Of a stretch of DNA of 64,000 bases, positions 1 to 9,968 are shown one piece after another; within the stretch, counting starts at the first letter, position 1, and each line of letters starts with the position of its first letter. The position numbers and the translations under genes are program-made. The notes beneath the pieces are model-generated. The model was given only the letters and a program-made list of their open reading frames with translations. It was not told the origin of the DNA and searched no databases. The DNA lies in assembly GCA_016169945.1 (NCBI GenBank), contig JADLSH010000395.1, positions 9,142,001 through 9,206,000 on the forward strand, in the 5' to 3' direction. Source of the stretch: Trachythela sp. YZ-2020. Taxonomy: Eukaryota; Cnidaria; Anthozoa; Malacalcyonacea; Clavulariidae.

Positions 1-235
1 TAGACTAGCATAGAACTAATGTTTCTAAAGGCTGATATACGTCACTGCGTATTCAATAAGTGCGAACTTCTGCGCGCATTTGTTGGAAGAAGGTAAGGTA
101 ATACTTTTTATTTAATATACTTTTGAGAACAGTACCAGATAACCGATGGAGATTTGTTGCTTGTCAGAGGAGTTTCCATTTACGCGGATCTTATTATAAT
201 TAACTCGCAGTGCAAGACGCCGGCAGATTACAAGG

Positions 236-600
236 CGAATTTATAGTTTGATAACCACAAAAAATACGCGTTTGTCATTTAATATATGTTACCGGGTTAA
301 ATGTTTTCTTTTAAAAATCTATGACAAGATATTTTGTAATGAATTTTGATACAAATCTTAAAATAAGGTAATTTTGAATAAATACCAAAACATGGGAAGC
401 GACATGACAAGGCTTCTTATGCAGATTTCAAGACGAATTTATAGTTTGATAACCACAAAAAGTACGCGATGTTATTTATTGTTTTTTTGTATACAGTCTA
501 CGACAAGATATTTTATATATTTGATACAAATCATAGCCAGAATAAGGTGATTTTGAATAAATGCCAAAACATGGGAGTGTTGCAAAGGCTTCTCATGTGA
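236..600. repeat. Tandem duplication, ~198-bp period, inside the TIR element
   Basis: The segment beginning CGAATTTATAGTTTGATAAC at 236 starts again at 434. Both copies continue through an AATAAGGT-ATTTTGAATAAAT-CCAAAACATGGGA stretch with point changes and indels. It is internal to the TIR element at 3-1162. Confidence 0.7.
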
Positions 601-682
601 AGTCATTAGTGCAAAAGGCTTCTCATGACAAATGTTGCAAAGGCTTCTCATGACAAGTGTTGCAAATTAAAGGCTTCTCATG
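582..682. repeat. Short direct repeats of AAGGCTTCTCATG
   Basis: Four copies of AAGGCTTCTCATG occur with irregular spacers (TGACAA-TGTTGCAA type); a related single copy lies near 409. They sit in the interior of the TIR element. Confidence 0.6.
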
Positions 683-1256
683 TTCTACCTGACAAGTTGT
701 TTTGTTGCCCTTGGTTTAAATTGACGCGGTCGGCATTTATTGTCGGCTTACCAAAAATGCATTCATAATTTTTAGCTAAGATTTTAACATAAATTTTGCT
801 AACATTTGCATAACATTTGTAGTGCTGTTGAGTTATACGATCTATGGGTATAGACTTTATTAACCTTGTCAAAGTATGTAGATAATATATATGAACTTTA
901 ATAATATTGTTATTTAGTTAATAAAGGGTGCTTTACAGTGCTGCGTTTTTCAAACCACTTCGCAGTTATAATCAGATCCGCGTAAATGGAAACTCCTCTG
1001 ACAAGAAACAAATCTCCATCGGTTATCTGTTATTCTCAATATTATATTAAACAAAAAGTATTACCTTATCTTCTTCCAACAAATGCGCGCAGAAGTTCGC
1101 ACTTCAAGTGAATGCGCAGTCTACGTATAACAGCTTTTAGAAACTTTACTTCTATGCTAGTCCACGGGTTCCAGTTTTAGAAGAGAGTATCAACGTTTTA
1201 TTTGTCAGTACATTTAAATACTAAAAAATGTTGGGCAATTATTATCTCATCCACGT

Positions 1257-1500
1257 ATTTTATCCCCCCATCCGTGTTTTATCCCCTCATCCGTGTTTTA
1301 TCCCTATATCCGTGTTTTATCCCCTCATCCGTGTTTTATCCCCCCATCCGTGTTTTATCCCCCCATCCGTGTTTTATCCCCCCATCCGTGTTTTATCCCC
1401 TCATCCGTGTTTATCCCCCCATCCGTGTTTTATCCCCATATCCGTGTTTTATCCCCTCATCCGTATCCGTATCCGTGTCATCCGTATCCGTGTTTTATCC
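1257..1500. repeat. Minisatellite, ~19-bp unit (TTTTATCCCCCCATCCGTG)
   Basis: About a dozen head-to-tail copies of TTTTATCCC-C/T-CATCCGTG, degrading at the right end to short ATCCGT units. Because 19 is not a multiple of three and the unit has no stop, all three forward frames stay open. The proline/serine-rich ORFs here are therefore artefacts of the repeat. Confidence 0.9.
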
Positions 1501-1519
1501 CAACCCCCCCGCGGTCGCT

Positions 1520-2836
1520 CAGACTAGTCAGTCGAAATTTAAAGATTTGTACTTGTTTTCTCTTGTTTAATATTTGGATATAAAATATAGATCATTTTAA
1601 GCTAACTTGCATGTTTATCGGGATTTTGCAAGAATAAATTGTCTCATTATTTTAGACATAATCATGTTGCAAAAAATCGACGCGTGTGATCTTCACACGT
1701 CAATTATATATTACAATCAGTACCTTATAAACTTTCTGCTAGAACAAATAGCTCTTAAAAAATCTATTTGTAAAAAAATTGATCCTTTTTCAAACTGAAA
1801 TATATATATATACATATACTTAGTTTATACCTGTTTTCTCTAAAGTATAATCGGGCAAATCATTGAAATTAGAGCTGGGTTCTATAGACTCTATGTGCAG
1901 ACGTCATACACACTAGGTGTATTAAGTGACGCGTTTTGCGGTATAAATAAGACATCCAAATATAGAAAGGAAATAACTACCAAGCCGGCAAGCTGTAACC
2001 TTTATATTTTCCACTTTCAAAATATATGCGCTAAATTTAGTTCGTTATAACCGCAACAACGACCAGAAAATGGAAGCGACTTGCTCTTTTAAAAAACTTA
2101 TATAGGAGGTATTTGTTCGTCCGATATAAGATATAAACGAGAGGTGGTCGTCCCTTTGGTGTCCTCAAGTTTTCAGCGAAGTTTTTAATTTTTGGAAAAT
2201 AATTTAGTTGCATGATTGAGTCAAGCGATCGGCCACATGCATTTATCAAGTTTACGTTAATTAATGCAGTTGCTGTAAGTAACGGTTGACGATCACACGG
2301 TTTAGTTTTTCATATTTCTGTAAAAAGCCGATAAATAACAAACTAGTTTCAAATTATCTATATTCTATATTCTATATTTGATATCCAAATAACAAGAGAA
2401 AACAAGTACAAATCTTTAAATTTCGACTTTCTAGTGTCAAATCTTTAAATTTCGGGCTGTCAGTCTACACAAATGTCTGTCTACATAATTGTCTGTCTGC
2501 ATAACTTAATGTGTCTGTGATTTTCATAAAATTAACGAAATGTACCTTTTGATAAAAAGAAGTACTTTTTGTTTGTATAAAACAACAGAAAATTAAATTA
2601 GTTGCACGATTGAATCAAGCAATCGGGTATACATGTATTTCTAGTTTACATCATTCGTTAATTAATTCAGTTTAAGTTAATTAATTGTTCACGATCACAC
2701 GCTTCACTTCAGTTTAATATTTACGTAAAAGCCGATAAACATGCAAACTACTTTCAAATTATCTATATTTTATATTTCATATCCAAATAGCAAGAAAAAC
2801 AAGTACAAATCTTTAAAATTTTGACTGTCTAGTCTG
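1520..2836. mobile_element. Non-autonomous TIR element with duplicated right end
   Basis: The left end CAGACTAGTCAGTCGAAATT (1520) matches in reverse complement the right end at 2817-2836. A second, internal copy of the right arm lies at about 2344-2435. The ~200-bp stretch ending in each right arm (2210-2435 and 2590-2836) is clearly homologous, so one end of the element has been duplicated. No coding capacity is seen. Confidence 0.55.
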
Positions 2837-3540
2837 GGTGCCTTATTGTCTGGAGATGTTGACAGGTTTATGTTGTGATTTTCCCGATATTTAGGTCATT
2901 ATAATTCCGCGATAACAAAAAGCCCAAAAATATTTTTTACATCAGATTAAAGAGCAACATTTGCTCTTTCAATTCTCAAAATTTCAAGGAAATCAGAGAT
3001 TTACCGGGGAGGTAAAATTAATTTTCAAAAAGTGTACCAAATTAGAATTTTTTTAATCGCAAAATAAGGCGGTTTTAGCTCCCCTGCCATGACTTTGAAA
3101 CATCGTTTCAACGATTACAAATCATTCTCACATTGTTCACAAACATCTTATAAACACTCGTGAGAACTCAAAGTGAGGCTTCCTACGATGTGAATTGAGT
3201 AGAGCGAAGTTTTCGATAGGTAATGACACGCAATGATTTTGGCTAATTTCACGAATCTCGCGTCCGGTTCGCGTTTTGATAATTTCTCGGCGTTTAAAAT
3301 AACATTTCAGGAAACAAACCCCACCACGTTTCTAAGTACACATTAGGGTATGACTGGACGAAATAAGAAGAATTTTGATTCTTCATCATGTGCCACGCAT
3401 TCTCGATTTTGCTCGGTCTTAGTGGACATTCCCTCTTAACCCTTCTATTTACTGTCTAAAGCCAGTCGATTCTACTTGTCAAGGCAAAACTATCTGTCAA
3501 TACCATAAACCTCCAATTAATTAAGTCGAGGGCACATACT
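2837..3540. other. No gene recognised
   Basis: AT-rich DNA without a convincing ORF, RNA gene or repeat on either strand. Confidence 0.5.
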
Positions 3541-3572
3541 CGTTTGGAAGCTGTTTTTATGGGCATATTCAC

Positions 3573-3880
3573 GGGGGGGGGGGGGGTTATACTGTATATG
3601 AGTGGGCTTACACATCCATGGACGACATTTTATGTTAGTAACAAACAAGTATTTATTGCGAGTTATAAACACAAAAATAAACAAACGCCTTTTCTGATGA
3701 ACAAATGTTACCATATTAGACTATTAAAGTGCAATAGTAAATACAGTGGGCTTATATATTTGGGTGGGCTTATACTTGGGGGAGGAGACGCTTATATTTG
3801 GAATAACATGGGTGTTAGTAAATGTGGTGGGCTTATACATGGGGGCTTATACATGGGGGCTTATATGGGGAGGCGGTTAT
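3573..3880. repeat. Poly-G run and GTGGGCTTATA-type direct repeats
   Basis: A 14-base G run (3573-3586) is followed by at least six copies of GTGGGCTTATAY or GGGGGCTTATACAT (near 3601, 3747, 3765, 3826, 3840, 3854). ORFs across this tract are repeat-driven and not credible genes. Confidence 0.6.
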
Positions 3881-4009
3881 ATTCAAAGGTTTACAGACTT
3901 TACAGTATGTTCTGTTATAAAACCTTCAAGCTGCAATGTGCCCCCATGCGTCCTACTTTAGTATTTACTCTAACACTCGGTCTAACACCAAACGATTTAA
4001 CTCCTTTAA

Positions 4010-4997
4010 CTCTTTCCGGTCGGTCGCATTTTAATTATGTTGTCGCAAGTTGTCGCAAGAGCACTTTGAGTACGATCTCCTTTGCAAAATATTTACCCCC
4101 TGGCAATGAAATTAACACCATTGGAATCCTTTACAAAATAAGCTTTTTAACAGTGGGCTATTTTGCCGACTAAACATTACAGAATCAAAAATACTAAAAG
4201 TTTAATCCCAAACATACCTCCAGTCATACCTCAGTTCAACTCAAACAATCTTTAATATCTTTTAATATCTTCAATATCTTGAAAAACTTCTAATGATCGA
4301 AATTTAGCTTTTTATCTGTTTCTTTCGGCTGTAAAACGTGCCTTCGATACGGCTTTTAGAAATATTTATTTTGAATTTTTGTTTTATTTATCGGGAATTT
4401 TCCAACATGCACGCGCTTGTCGTAGTTTGACTATATATGGTTTGCCCACGCGCTTCAGTCCCGACAAAAAGATCTTATATAGGGTATTGTACCCTGGGGA
4501 ATTCATTCCGGCCACTTAAAAAACCATAGCAACAGTCTTTGTTTGTGTTTGGGCTTTTTCCGGTTGTTTTTGTCTGAAATTCCGGTTTGACCCGTACGCT
4601 ACATTTCAAATTTCGCCGTAACTTTGTCAATTTTTATTGTGTTTCTTTGCAAGTTGGTCAGTATGTACAGTTTTTAATGCTCTATAAAACCGTGTATTAG
4701 CGAAGATCACACGGTTTTTAAAACAGAAGTTATAATCGACCAAAGGTACTGAATATATAATTAGTTTACGATAATAATAAATATCAGATTACAAAGGTGT
4801 TAAAACTCACGGAGATCTGTAAAACAGTGTGTTTTGCGATTTGTTTGGCATTGGCCAAGAACAGGTGTGTTTGTTGAATCGATTGGTGATCGATTGGTGG
4901 TATTTTCGTCCGTTTTGGGTGAGGGGCGCCAAAGATACAAGCGCTCAAAGTCATCATTCGTTGGCGAATGATATTCGACGCTACCGTTTAGAAAGAG
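4010..4997 (+). mobile_element. TTAA-flanked MITE family, copy 1 (988 bp)
   Basis: The body runs from CTCTTTCCGGTCGG to GAAAGAG, with TTAA directly outside each end (4006-4009 and 4998-5001). The outer bases are inverted (CTCTTTC / GAAAGAG). A near-identical copy lies at 8573-9547, and partial copies lie at 44880-45062, 49095-49300, 54705-55235 and 55240-55330. No transposase is encoded. TTAA target duplication is the hallmark of piggyBac elements, so piggyBac-type mobilisation is inferred. Confidence 0.85.
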
Positions 4998-5442
4998 TTA
5001 AAGGGAAAAGCCATGCACATACATCTAGCCAAGTTGCTAAGAAAGTACAGCTTGGTATTGTGGGTTATTTTGCTGTTATATAATAACAATTAATGTTCCA
5101 GAAATAGTGATTTCGGCAATGAATTCTATGCTCAATTTTCCTTTAAGACTTTTATTCATAATAGTCATAACAGCATTCTGTCATAATAGCACAGACAACA
5201 CGCTCAATCACCTCAATGTCCTCGAGCCTGAAGTGCTACAGTATTTAGCTCTACATAGTACATAGGGCGTAAAGTTAAGATATCACTTGAATATGTTGGT
5301 ATATGTCGTATAGTCCGTATATATTTGTCACATTTTAAAGACCAATATCTATACCAATATGAATCAATATTCATGAGACCTCAGTGACCTCAGTTGTCTG
5401 ATACGGCTGGCATGTTAATAGTCTTAAAAATGAAATACTTAC

Positions 5443-5643
5443 CAGATGATTTCTCGTAGTTTTAAAACGCGTTTTTCCTCTACTAATACTGCATCTAAAC
5501 TTGTTCTTCTTGCGGTAGTTCTCGCCGCCTTTACCTTCTTCATAAAAGAAGGCGACACAGTCAATTACAACCTCGGCGGACTCGGAAATATCCTCGTCCG
5601 TGACTTGAATTTGTGTTTGACAACAGACCAGAGACAAAGCCAT
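5443..5643 (-). CDS. Possible first coding exon of an unidentified gene
   Basis: On the minus strand an ATG at 5643 opens 67 codons that end exactly at a strong splice donor (CATCTG|GTAAGTATTT, boundary 5443/5442). The peptide begins MALSLVCCQTQIQVTDED. It is acidic at first, then turns strongly basic (YRKKNKFRC ... RGKTRFKTTRN). No family is recognised. Local base use is more GC-rich than the surroundings, which supports coding. I could not place the next exon at lower coordinates, where MITE copy 1 lies. It could be a host gene start or the N-terminus of an unidentified transposon gene. Confidence 0.35.
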
Positions 5644-5879
5644 GCATGAAAGCACGACATGTGCGGATCAAATTACATATCAGAAATACGGATTGTGATT
5701 GGTCTGGTTGGCTTTTGGAATAATTATGTCATCGCTTCTTGTCGTAATACCGGAAGAACTGAAAGACCTGCAAGTTAATCGGTAATCGACGTAATCCGCC
5801 TGCGCACTGCAATGAATTTGAAACACCGTAATATCGCCATTTTTGGTATTTTTCCCGCAATACCACAGCTTTAAATACG

Positions 5880-6005
5880 AAATCTCGCACACCGCAAGAG
5901 TTGACCATACCGCAACAGTTTACCATACCGCAACACCGCAAACTTCGATATTTTTCACCGCAATTCCGCACAAAAAAAAGGCCGATACCGCAGTACCGCA
6001 AATCC
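5880..6005. repeat. Degenerate ACCGCAA short repeats
   Basis: ACCGCAA or TACCGCA recurs about ten times with variable spacers. It is not a clean tandem array. Confidence 0.5.
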
Positions 6006-6851
6006 CAATGTCCCCCTCCGTATTGCACCGATTAAAACAGCGAAACTAGTCTGTGTGAAAAGTGTGCAAAATTAAAGCTGCGCGAAAATGTCATGACTTA
6101 TGTTTATAGTAATCTGACAGAGTGCATTTACGCCTAATTTAAATACAAGTTACAAGTAAAGACTGTGTCACAGTAAGGTATATGATGGATAAATACGTTT
6201 CACATCTACTGATTTATTATATAAAACTAATTGTACATCTTACCTAAATTAAAACAATAGAGATTATTTTACAAGGATACAATAAAATACTCGTGAATTT
6301 CCAATTGACTTTCAAAGAGAACTTGTTGCATGAAACGTCTCACTTTAACTTTTAAACGTTTCCTATTAAAACAAGCTTTATCCTCGAAGTTATCTAGGGT
6401 TTGGCATTTAATACCTCTTGATGTAATTATCGGTCAAAAGTGTTGATAACATCAACCTTTACTCAAAACGTTTTATGGCCTTAAAATCCAGATTTCATTT
6501 CAAAACGAAACTCGATTTCAATTTGTCAATTAATTGACTTTCCACATTCAATTAGGTATTATAATTAATAATTGTAATAAAGAATGAAATATATATTTTT
6601 ACAAGGCTTAATGTTAAAAATGACAGTTTTTGAAATCACGAAATCTCTGCTCAAATCAACGAGGGCGGATGACAGTTAATTAGCTAATCCGTTGAAGTAT
6701 GTTAGTAAGGAAATACCAAAGTTTGTCCAAGTAATTTAATGCGTGGGTGCACAGACAAGGCAGGTTAATGATGTAATGATATAACAATGTTTCGCAATGT
6801 ATCAAAGTTAACAGTGTAACATAACCTTTCCTTAATTTTTATATTATAATT
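6006..6851. other. No gene recognised
   Basis: AT-rich intergenic DNA up to the Gypsy-1 target site. No ORF with recognisable content. Confidence 0.5.
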
Positions 6852-6960
6852 ATAGCTGTAATATGGTAATCTAAATATGAATTTGTAATTAGGTAGTTAG
6901 TATATAAATACCTGTTTGGGTTGACTCTTGTAGTTAGTGATTAGTTGGTATTGAAGTATA

Positions 6961-7559
6961 GTTTCCTACGTGATGTGCCTGATTTACCACAGCTTACCAT
7001 CGATAGAATACCACTCGAAACGATTAGTAGCCATAAATTGTTAGGTCTTCAAATCCAAGACGACTTAAAATGGAATGATCACGTAGATATTATTACGAAA
7101 AAAGCCGCAAGACGTTTATATATTATTCGTACTCTGAAGCGTAATGGAGTGCCTGAAGATGACCTAATAAGTATATATACATCTCTTATCCGCTCCATTT
7201 TGGAGTATGGCTGCGCTGTGTGGCATACATGCCTCCCTTCTTTTCTTGGTGAGAAGATCGAACGCATACAGAAGCGATTTTTCCGCATTATATTTCCACA
7301 TTTATCCTACCGCGAAGGTTTAGCTCTTACTGGATGTCCAAGACTTGATGACAACCGTCAACGTTTGTGTTTGAAACTTTTTAATAAACTTAAAACCCAG
7401 CCAAGTTCGAAACTTTCCTACCTTATACCTCGTACGAGGTATGAATCGCATGGACGATCGGTGCGTAGTGGAAATAATTTGTCTTTATATAAATGTAGAA
7501 CAGATAGATTCAAAAATAGTTTTTTTCCGACTATGACGGTGGTTTATAATCAGCAATAA
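6961..7559 (+). pseudogene. LINE reverse transcriptase, C-terminal part only
   Basis: About 200 open codons. Motifs such as LLGLQIQDDLKWNDHV, a K-A-A-R-R-L helix, and YGCAVWHTCLPSFL followed by a KIERIQKRFFRIIF-type helix match the thumb and C-terminal region of CR1/jockey/L2-type RTs as I know them. The catalytic palm with the F/YADD box and the endonuclease are absent because the copy is 5'-truncated. The frame is open to the stop at 7557-7559. The first codons of the open frame come from LTR sequence and are not genuine. Confidence 0.8.
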
Positions 7560-7718
7560 CTGAGATCCTTTAAAATTTTAACTATATATTATTGCATGCT
7601 ATATTTTAACTACATACCAATTGAATGTAATATATCATTTTACATCCTGTAATATATAATGTAATTCACCTTACCGATGGTGCGAATTTATGTAATTTTT
7701 AATAAATTGAATTGAATA
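6961..7718 (+). mobile_element. 5'-truncated non-LTR retrotransposon (LINE) inserted in an LTR
   Basis: A 758-bp insert starting abruptly inside an RT gene and ending in an A/T-rich tail of repeated AATTGA units. The bases ATA on both sides (6958-6960 and 7716-7718) may be a short target duplication. 5' truncation and a simple-repeat tail are typical of CR1/L2-type LINEs. Confidence 0.8.
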
Positions 7719-7735
7719 ATATAAGAATATTACAG

Positions 7736-7752
7736 TGGCGACGAGGATGGGA
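7736..7752 (+). promoter_or_regulatory. Gypsy-1 primer-binding site
   Basis: TGGCGACGAGGATGGGA begins one base after the 5' LTR. The leading TGG complements the CCA end of a tRNA. The tRNA identity was not determined. Confidence 0.65.
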
Positions 7753-7787
7753 TCCGTCTAACGGAATACACGAGGGACTTGTGTGAA

Positions 7788-8568
7788 ATGGCGACCATCG
7801 GTCAGATTGGAGAATATCTCGAAAGCAAGGAAGAGTTTGAATGTTATATCGAGCGTGTAGAACAGTTCTTTGAAGCTAATACAATCGCTGAAGACAAGCA
7901 AGTAGCGGTTTTGTTTACAGTGATGGGGGCTTCGACATACAGGTTGTTGAAGAGTTTATTGGCTCCAGAACGGCCAAGTTCAAAGGATTTGGCAGAGTTG
8001 GTTAGAATCCTAAAGAATCATTTCAGTCCTAAACCGTCGGTAATCGCCGAGCGATTTAAATTTCATGGTCGATATCAGAAGGAAGGTGAGTCTATTGCAC
8101 AATATATTGTAGAACTCAGGAAGTTAGCATCTACGTGTGACTTTGGCTCTTTCCTAAGCGAATCATTGAGAGATCGGTTCGTGTGTGGATTAAAGGACCG
8201 GGCAATTCAGAAAAAACGTTTGTCGGTTGCTGATTTAACATTTAAGCGAGCTAACGAATTACCTCTGGCCATGGAAATTGCCGACAAAAACACTCAAGAA
8301 TTTAAACCGTTTAGCGGCTCGGAAGTCAAAAGTGTCTCGCGAGAAACGGCGAGAAAAGGAGAGGTAATTTACCGATCGAAATCATGATCGAAATAAAATT
8401 CAAGGGTCTCAAACTGGGACTATAAAAGTACAGGGTTAAAATGTTTTCGATGTGCGGGAAGTCATGCACCAAATTTATGCAAATTCAAAGATGAAAAATG
8501 TTATAATTGTTCGAAGAAAGGACATATCGCTAGAGTGTGTTGAGCAAAACATATTAATAACAAGGTGT
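7788..8568 (+). pseudogene. gag: Gypsy-1 gag (capsid plus two zinc knuckles), interrupted
   Basis: The ATG at 7788 follows the primer-binding site by ~35 bases. About 199 codons encode a typical Gypsy Gag: an N-terminal helix region (FECYIERVEQFFEAN), then a capsid core with ERFKFHGRYQKEGESI and a C-terminal helical stretch. Two in-frame stops (TGA 8385-8387, TAA 8394-8396) follow. The same frame then resumes with two zinc knuckles, CFRCAGSHAPNLC and CYNCSKKGHIARVC (8442-8543), and hits another stop. Gag forms the retroelement particle and binds its RNA. This copy cannot make the full protein. MITE copy 2 follows at once. Confidence 0.85.
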
Positions 8569-8572
8569 TTAA

Positions 8573-9547
8573 CTCTTTCTGGTCGGTCGCATTTTAATTA
8601 TGTTGTCGCAAGTTGTCGCAAGAGCACTTTGAGTACGATCTCCTTTGCAAAATATTTACCCCCTGGCAATGAAATTAACACCATTGGAATCCTTACAAAA
8701 TAAGCTTTTTAACAGTGGGCTATTTTGCTGACTAAACATTACAGAATCAAAAATACTAAAAGTTTAATCCCAAACATACCTCCAGTCATACTTTAGTTCA
8801 ACTCAAACAATCTTTAATATCTTTTAATATCTTCAATATCTTGAAAAACTTCTAATGATCGAAATTTAGCTTTTTATCTGTTTCTTTATTTGGTAAAACT
8901 TGGCTGCGATACGGCGAATCGAAATATTTATTTTGAATTTTTTTCTATTTATCGGGAATTTTCCAGCATGCACGCGCTTGCCGTAGTTTGACTATATATG
9001 GTTTGCCCACGCGCTTCAGTCCCGACAAAAAGATCTTATATAGGGTATTGTACCCTGGGGAATTCATTCCCGCCACTTAAAAAACCATAGCAACAGTCTT
9101 TGTTTGTGTTTGGGCCTTTTCCGGTTGTTTTTGTCTGAAATTCCGGTTTGACCCCTACGCTACATTTCAAATTTCGCCGTTACTTTGTCAATTTTTATTG
9201 TGTTTCTTTGCAAGTTGGTCAGTATGTACAGTTTTTAATGCTCTATAAAACGGTGTATTAGCGAAGATCACACGGTTTTTAAAACAGAAGTTATAATCGA
9301 CCAAAGGTACTGAATATATAATTAGTTTACGATAATAATAAATATCAGATTACAAAGGTGTTAAAACTCACGGAGATCTGTAAAACAATGTTTTTAGCGA
9401 TTTATTTGGCATTAGCCAAGAACAGGTGTGTTTGCTAAATCGATTGGTGGTATTTTCGTCCGTTTTGGGTGAGGGGCGCCAAATATACAAGCGCTCAAAG
9501 TCATCATGCTTTGGAGAATGATATTCGACGCTGCCGTTTAGAAAGAG
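8573..9547 (+). mobile_element. TTAA-flanked MITE family, copy 2 (975 bp), inside Gypsy-1
   Basis: Same family and orientation as 4010-4997, with TTAA at 8569-8572 and 9548-9551. Removing it rejoins the Gypsy-1 gag-pol boundary, which proves insertion after the Gypsy element. Differences from copy 1 are point changes and small indels (for example, CTCTTTC followed by TGG, not CGG). Confidence 0.9.
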
Positions 9548-9968
9548 TTAAAACGAAGTATGTCGATCAGGATGATTCGAATGATAGAGATCCGGCAGAG
9601 GAAGAGCTAGGGTTATATGGAGTTTATACAATGCCTGAAATTAGGAAATATCAAGCTAATATACGGGTTGACAATGAGAACATTGTCATGGAAATTGATA
9701 CAGGGGCGGCTGTATCAATTATTCCTCAAGAGTTGTATGAGACTAAATTGAGTCATTTACCATTGAGCGAATCTAAAGTCGTGTTGAAAACGTACTCTGG
9801 GGAGCGCCTTCCAGTACTTGGTGAAGTACAATTACCTGTCCAATATGAGGGACAAAGCGCGAAATTGACAGCGTTTATTGTTAAGGGAAATAAACCCTGC
9901 TTTGTTGGGTCGAGATTGGTTGACCAAATTAAAGTTAGATTGGTCAAGAATTTTAGCAGTAAAGTCTG
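9548..9968 (+). pseudogene. pol: Gypsy-1 retroviral-type aspartic protease
   Basis: After the MITE, the frame encodes an acidic linker and then the protease: MEIDTGAAVSIIPQELYE with the catalytic Asp at 9697-9699 (DTGA box), followed by flap-like VVLKTYSGERLPVLGEV. Such proteases act as dimers and cut Gag-Pol. At about 9895 the frame shifts: the next motif (ALLGRDWL, the usual end of a Gypsy protease) reads in a different frame. The ORF start near 9469 lies in MITE DNA and is not native. Confidence 0.85.

Larger units (their letters stand above)
3..1162. mobile_element. Non-autonomous TIR DNA element, ~1.16 kb
   Basis: The first ~205 bases reappear as a reverse complement at about 962-1162, ending in GACTAGCATAGAA at the left and its complement at the right. 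Several indels separate the arms, so the copy is not brand new. No transposase is encoded between them. The interior is filled by tandem repeats. The left boundary lies at the window edge, so target-site duplication cannot be judged. Superfamily unknown. Confidence 0.7.
6857..7734 (+). repeat. Gypsy-1 5' LTR, split by a LINE insertion
   Basis: Bases 6857-6960 plus 7719-7734 together match the 120-bp 3' LTR at 12963-13082 almost perfectly (one visible difference, CCTG/CCCG). The gap holds the LINE fragment. It begins TG and ends CA. Confidence 0.92.

Noticed and set aside
1202..1583. Three overlapping Pro/Ser-rich ORFs
   Set aside because: They are translations of a 19-bp minisatellite in all frames, not genes.
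4829..5083. ORF of 84 codons near the right end of MITE copy 1
   Set aside because: Lies within the non-coding MITE; the equivalent in copy 2 is not conserved as a protein.
5729..6028. ORFs of 68-99 codons across ACCGCAA repeats
   Set aside because: Repeat-driven; no domain and no splice context.
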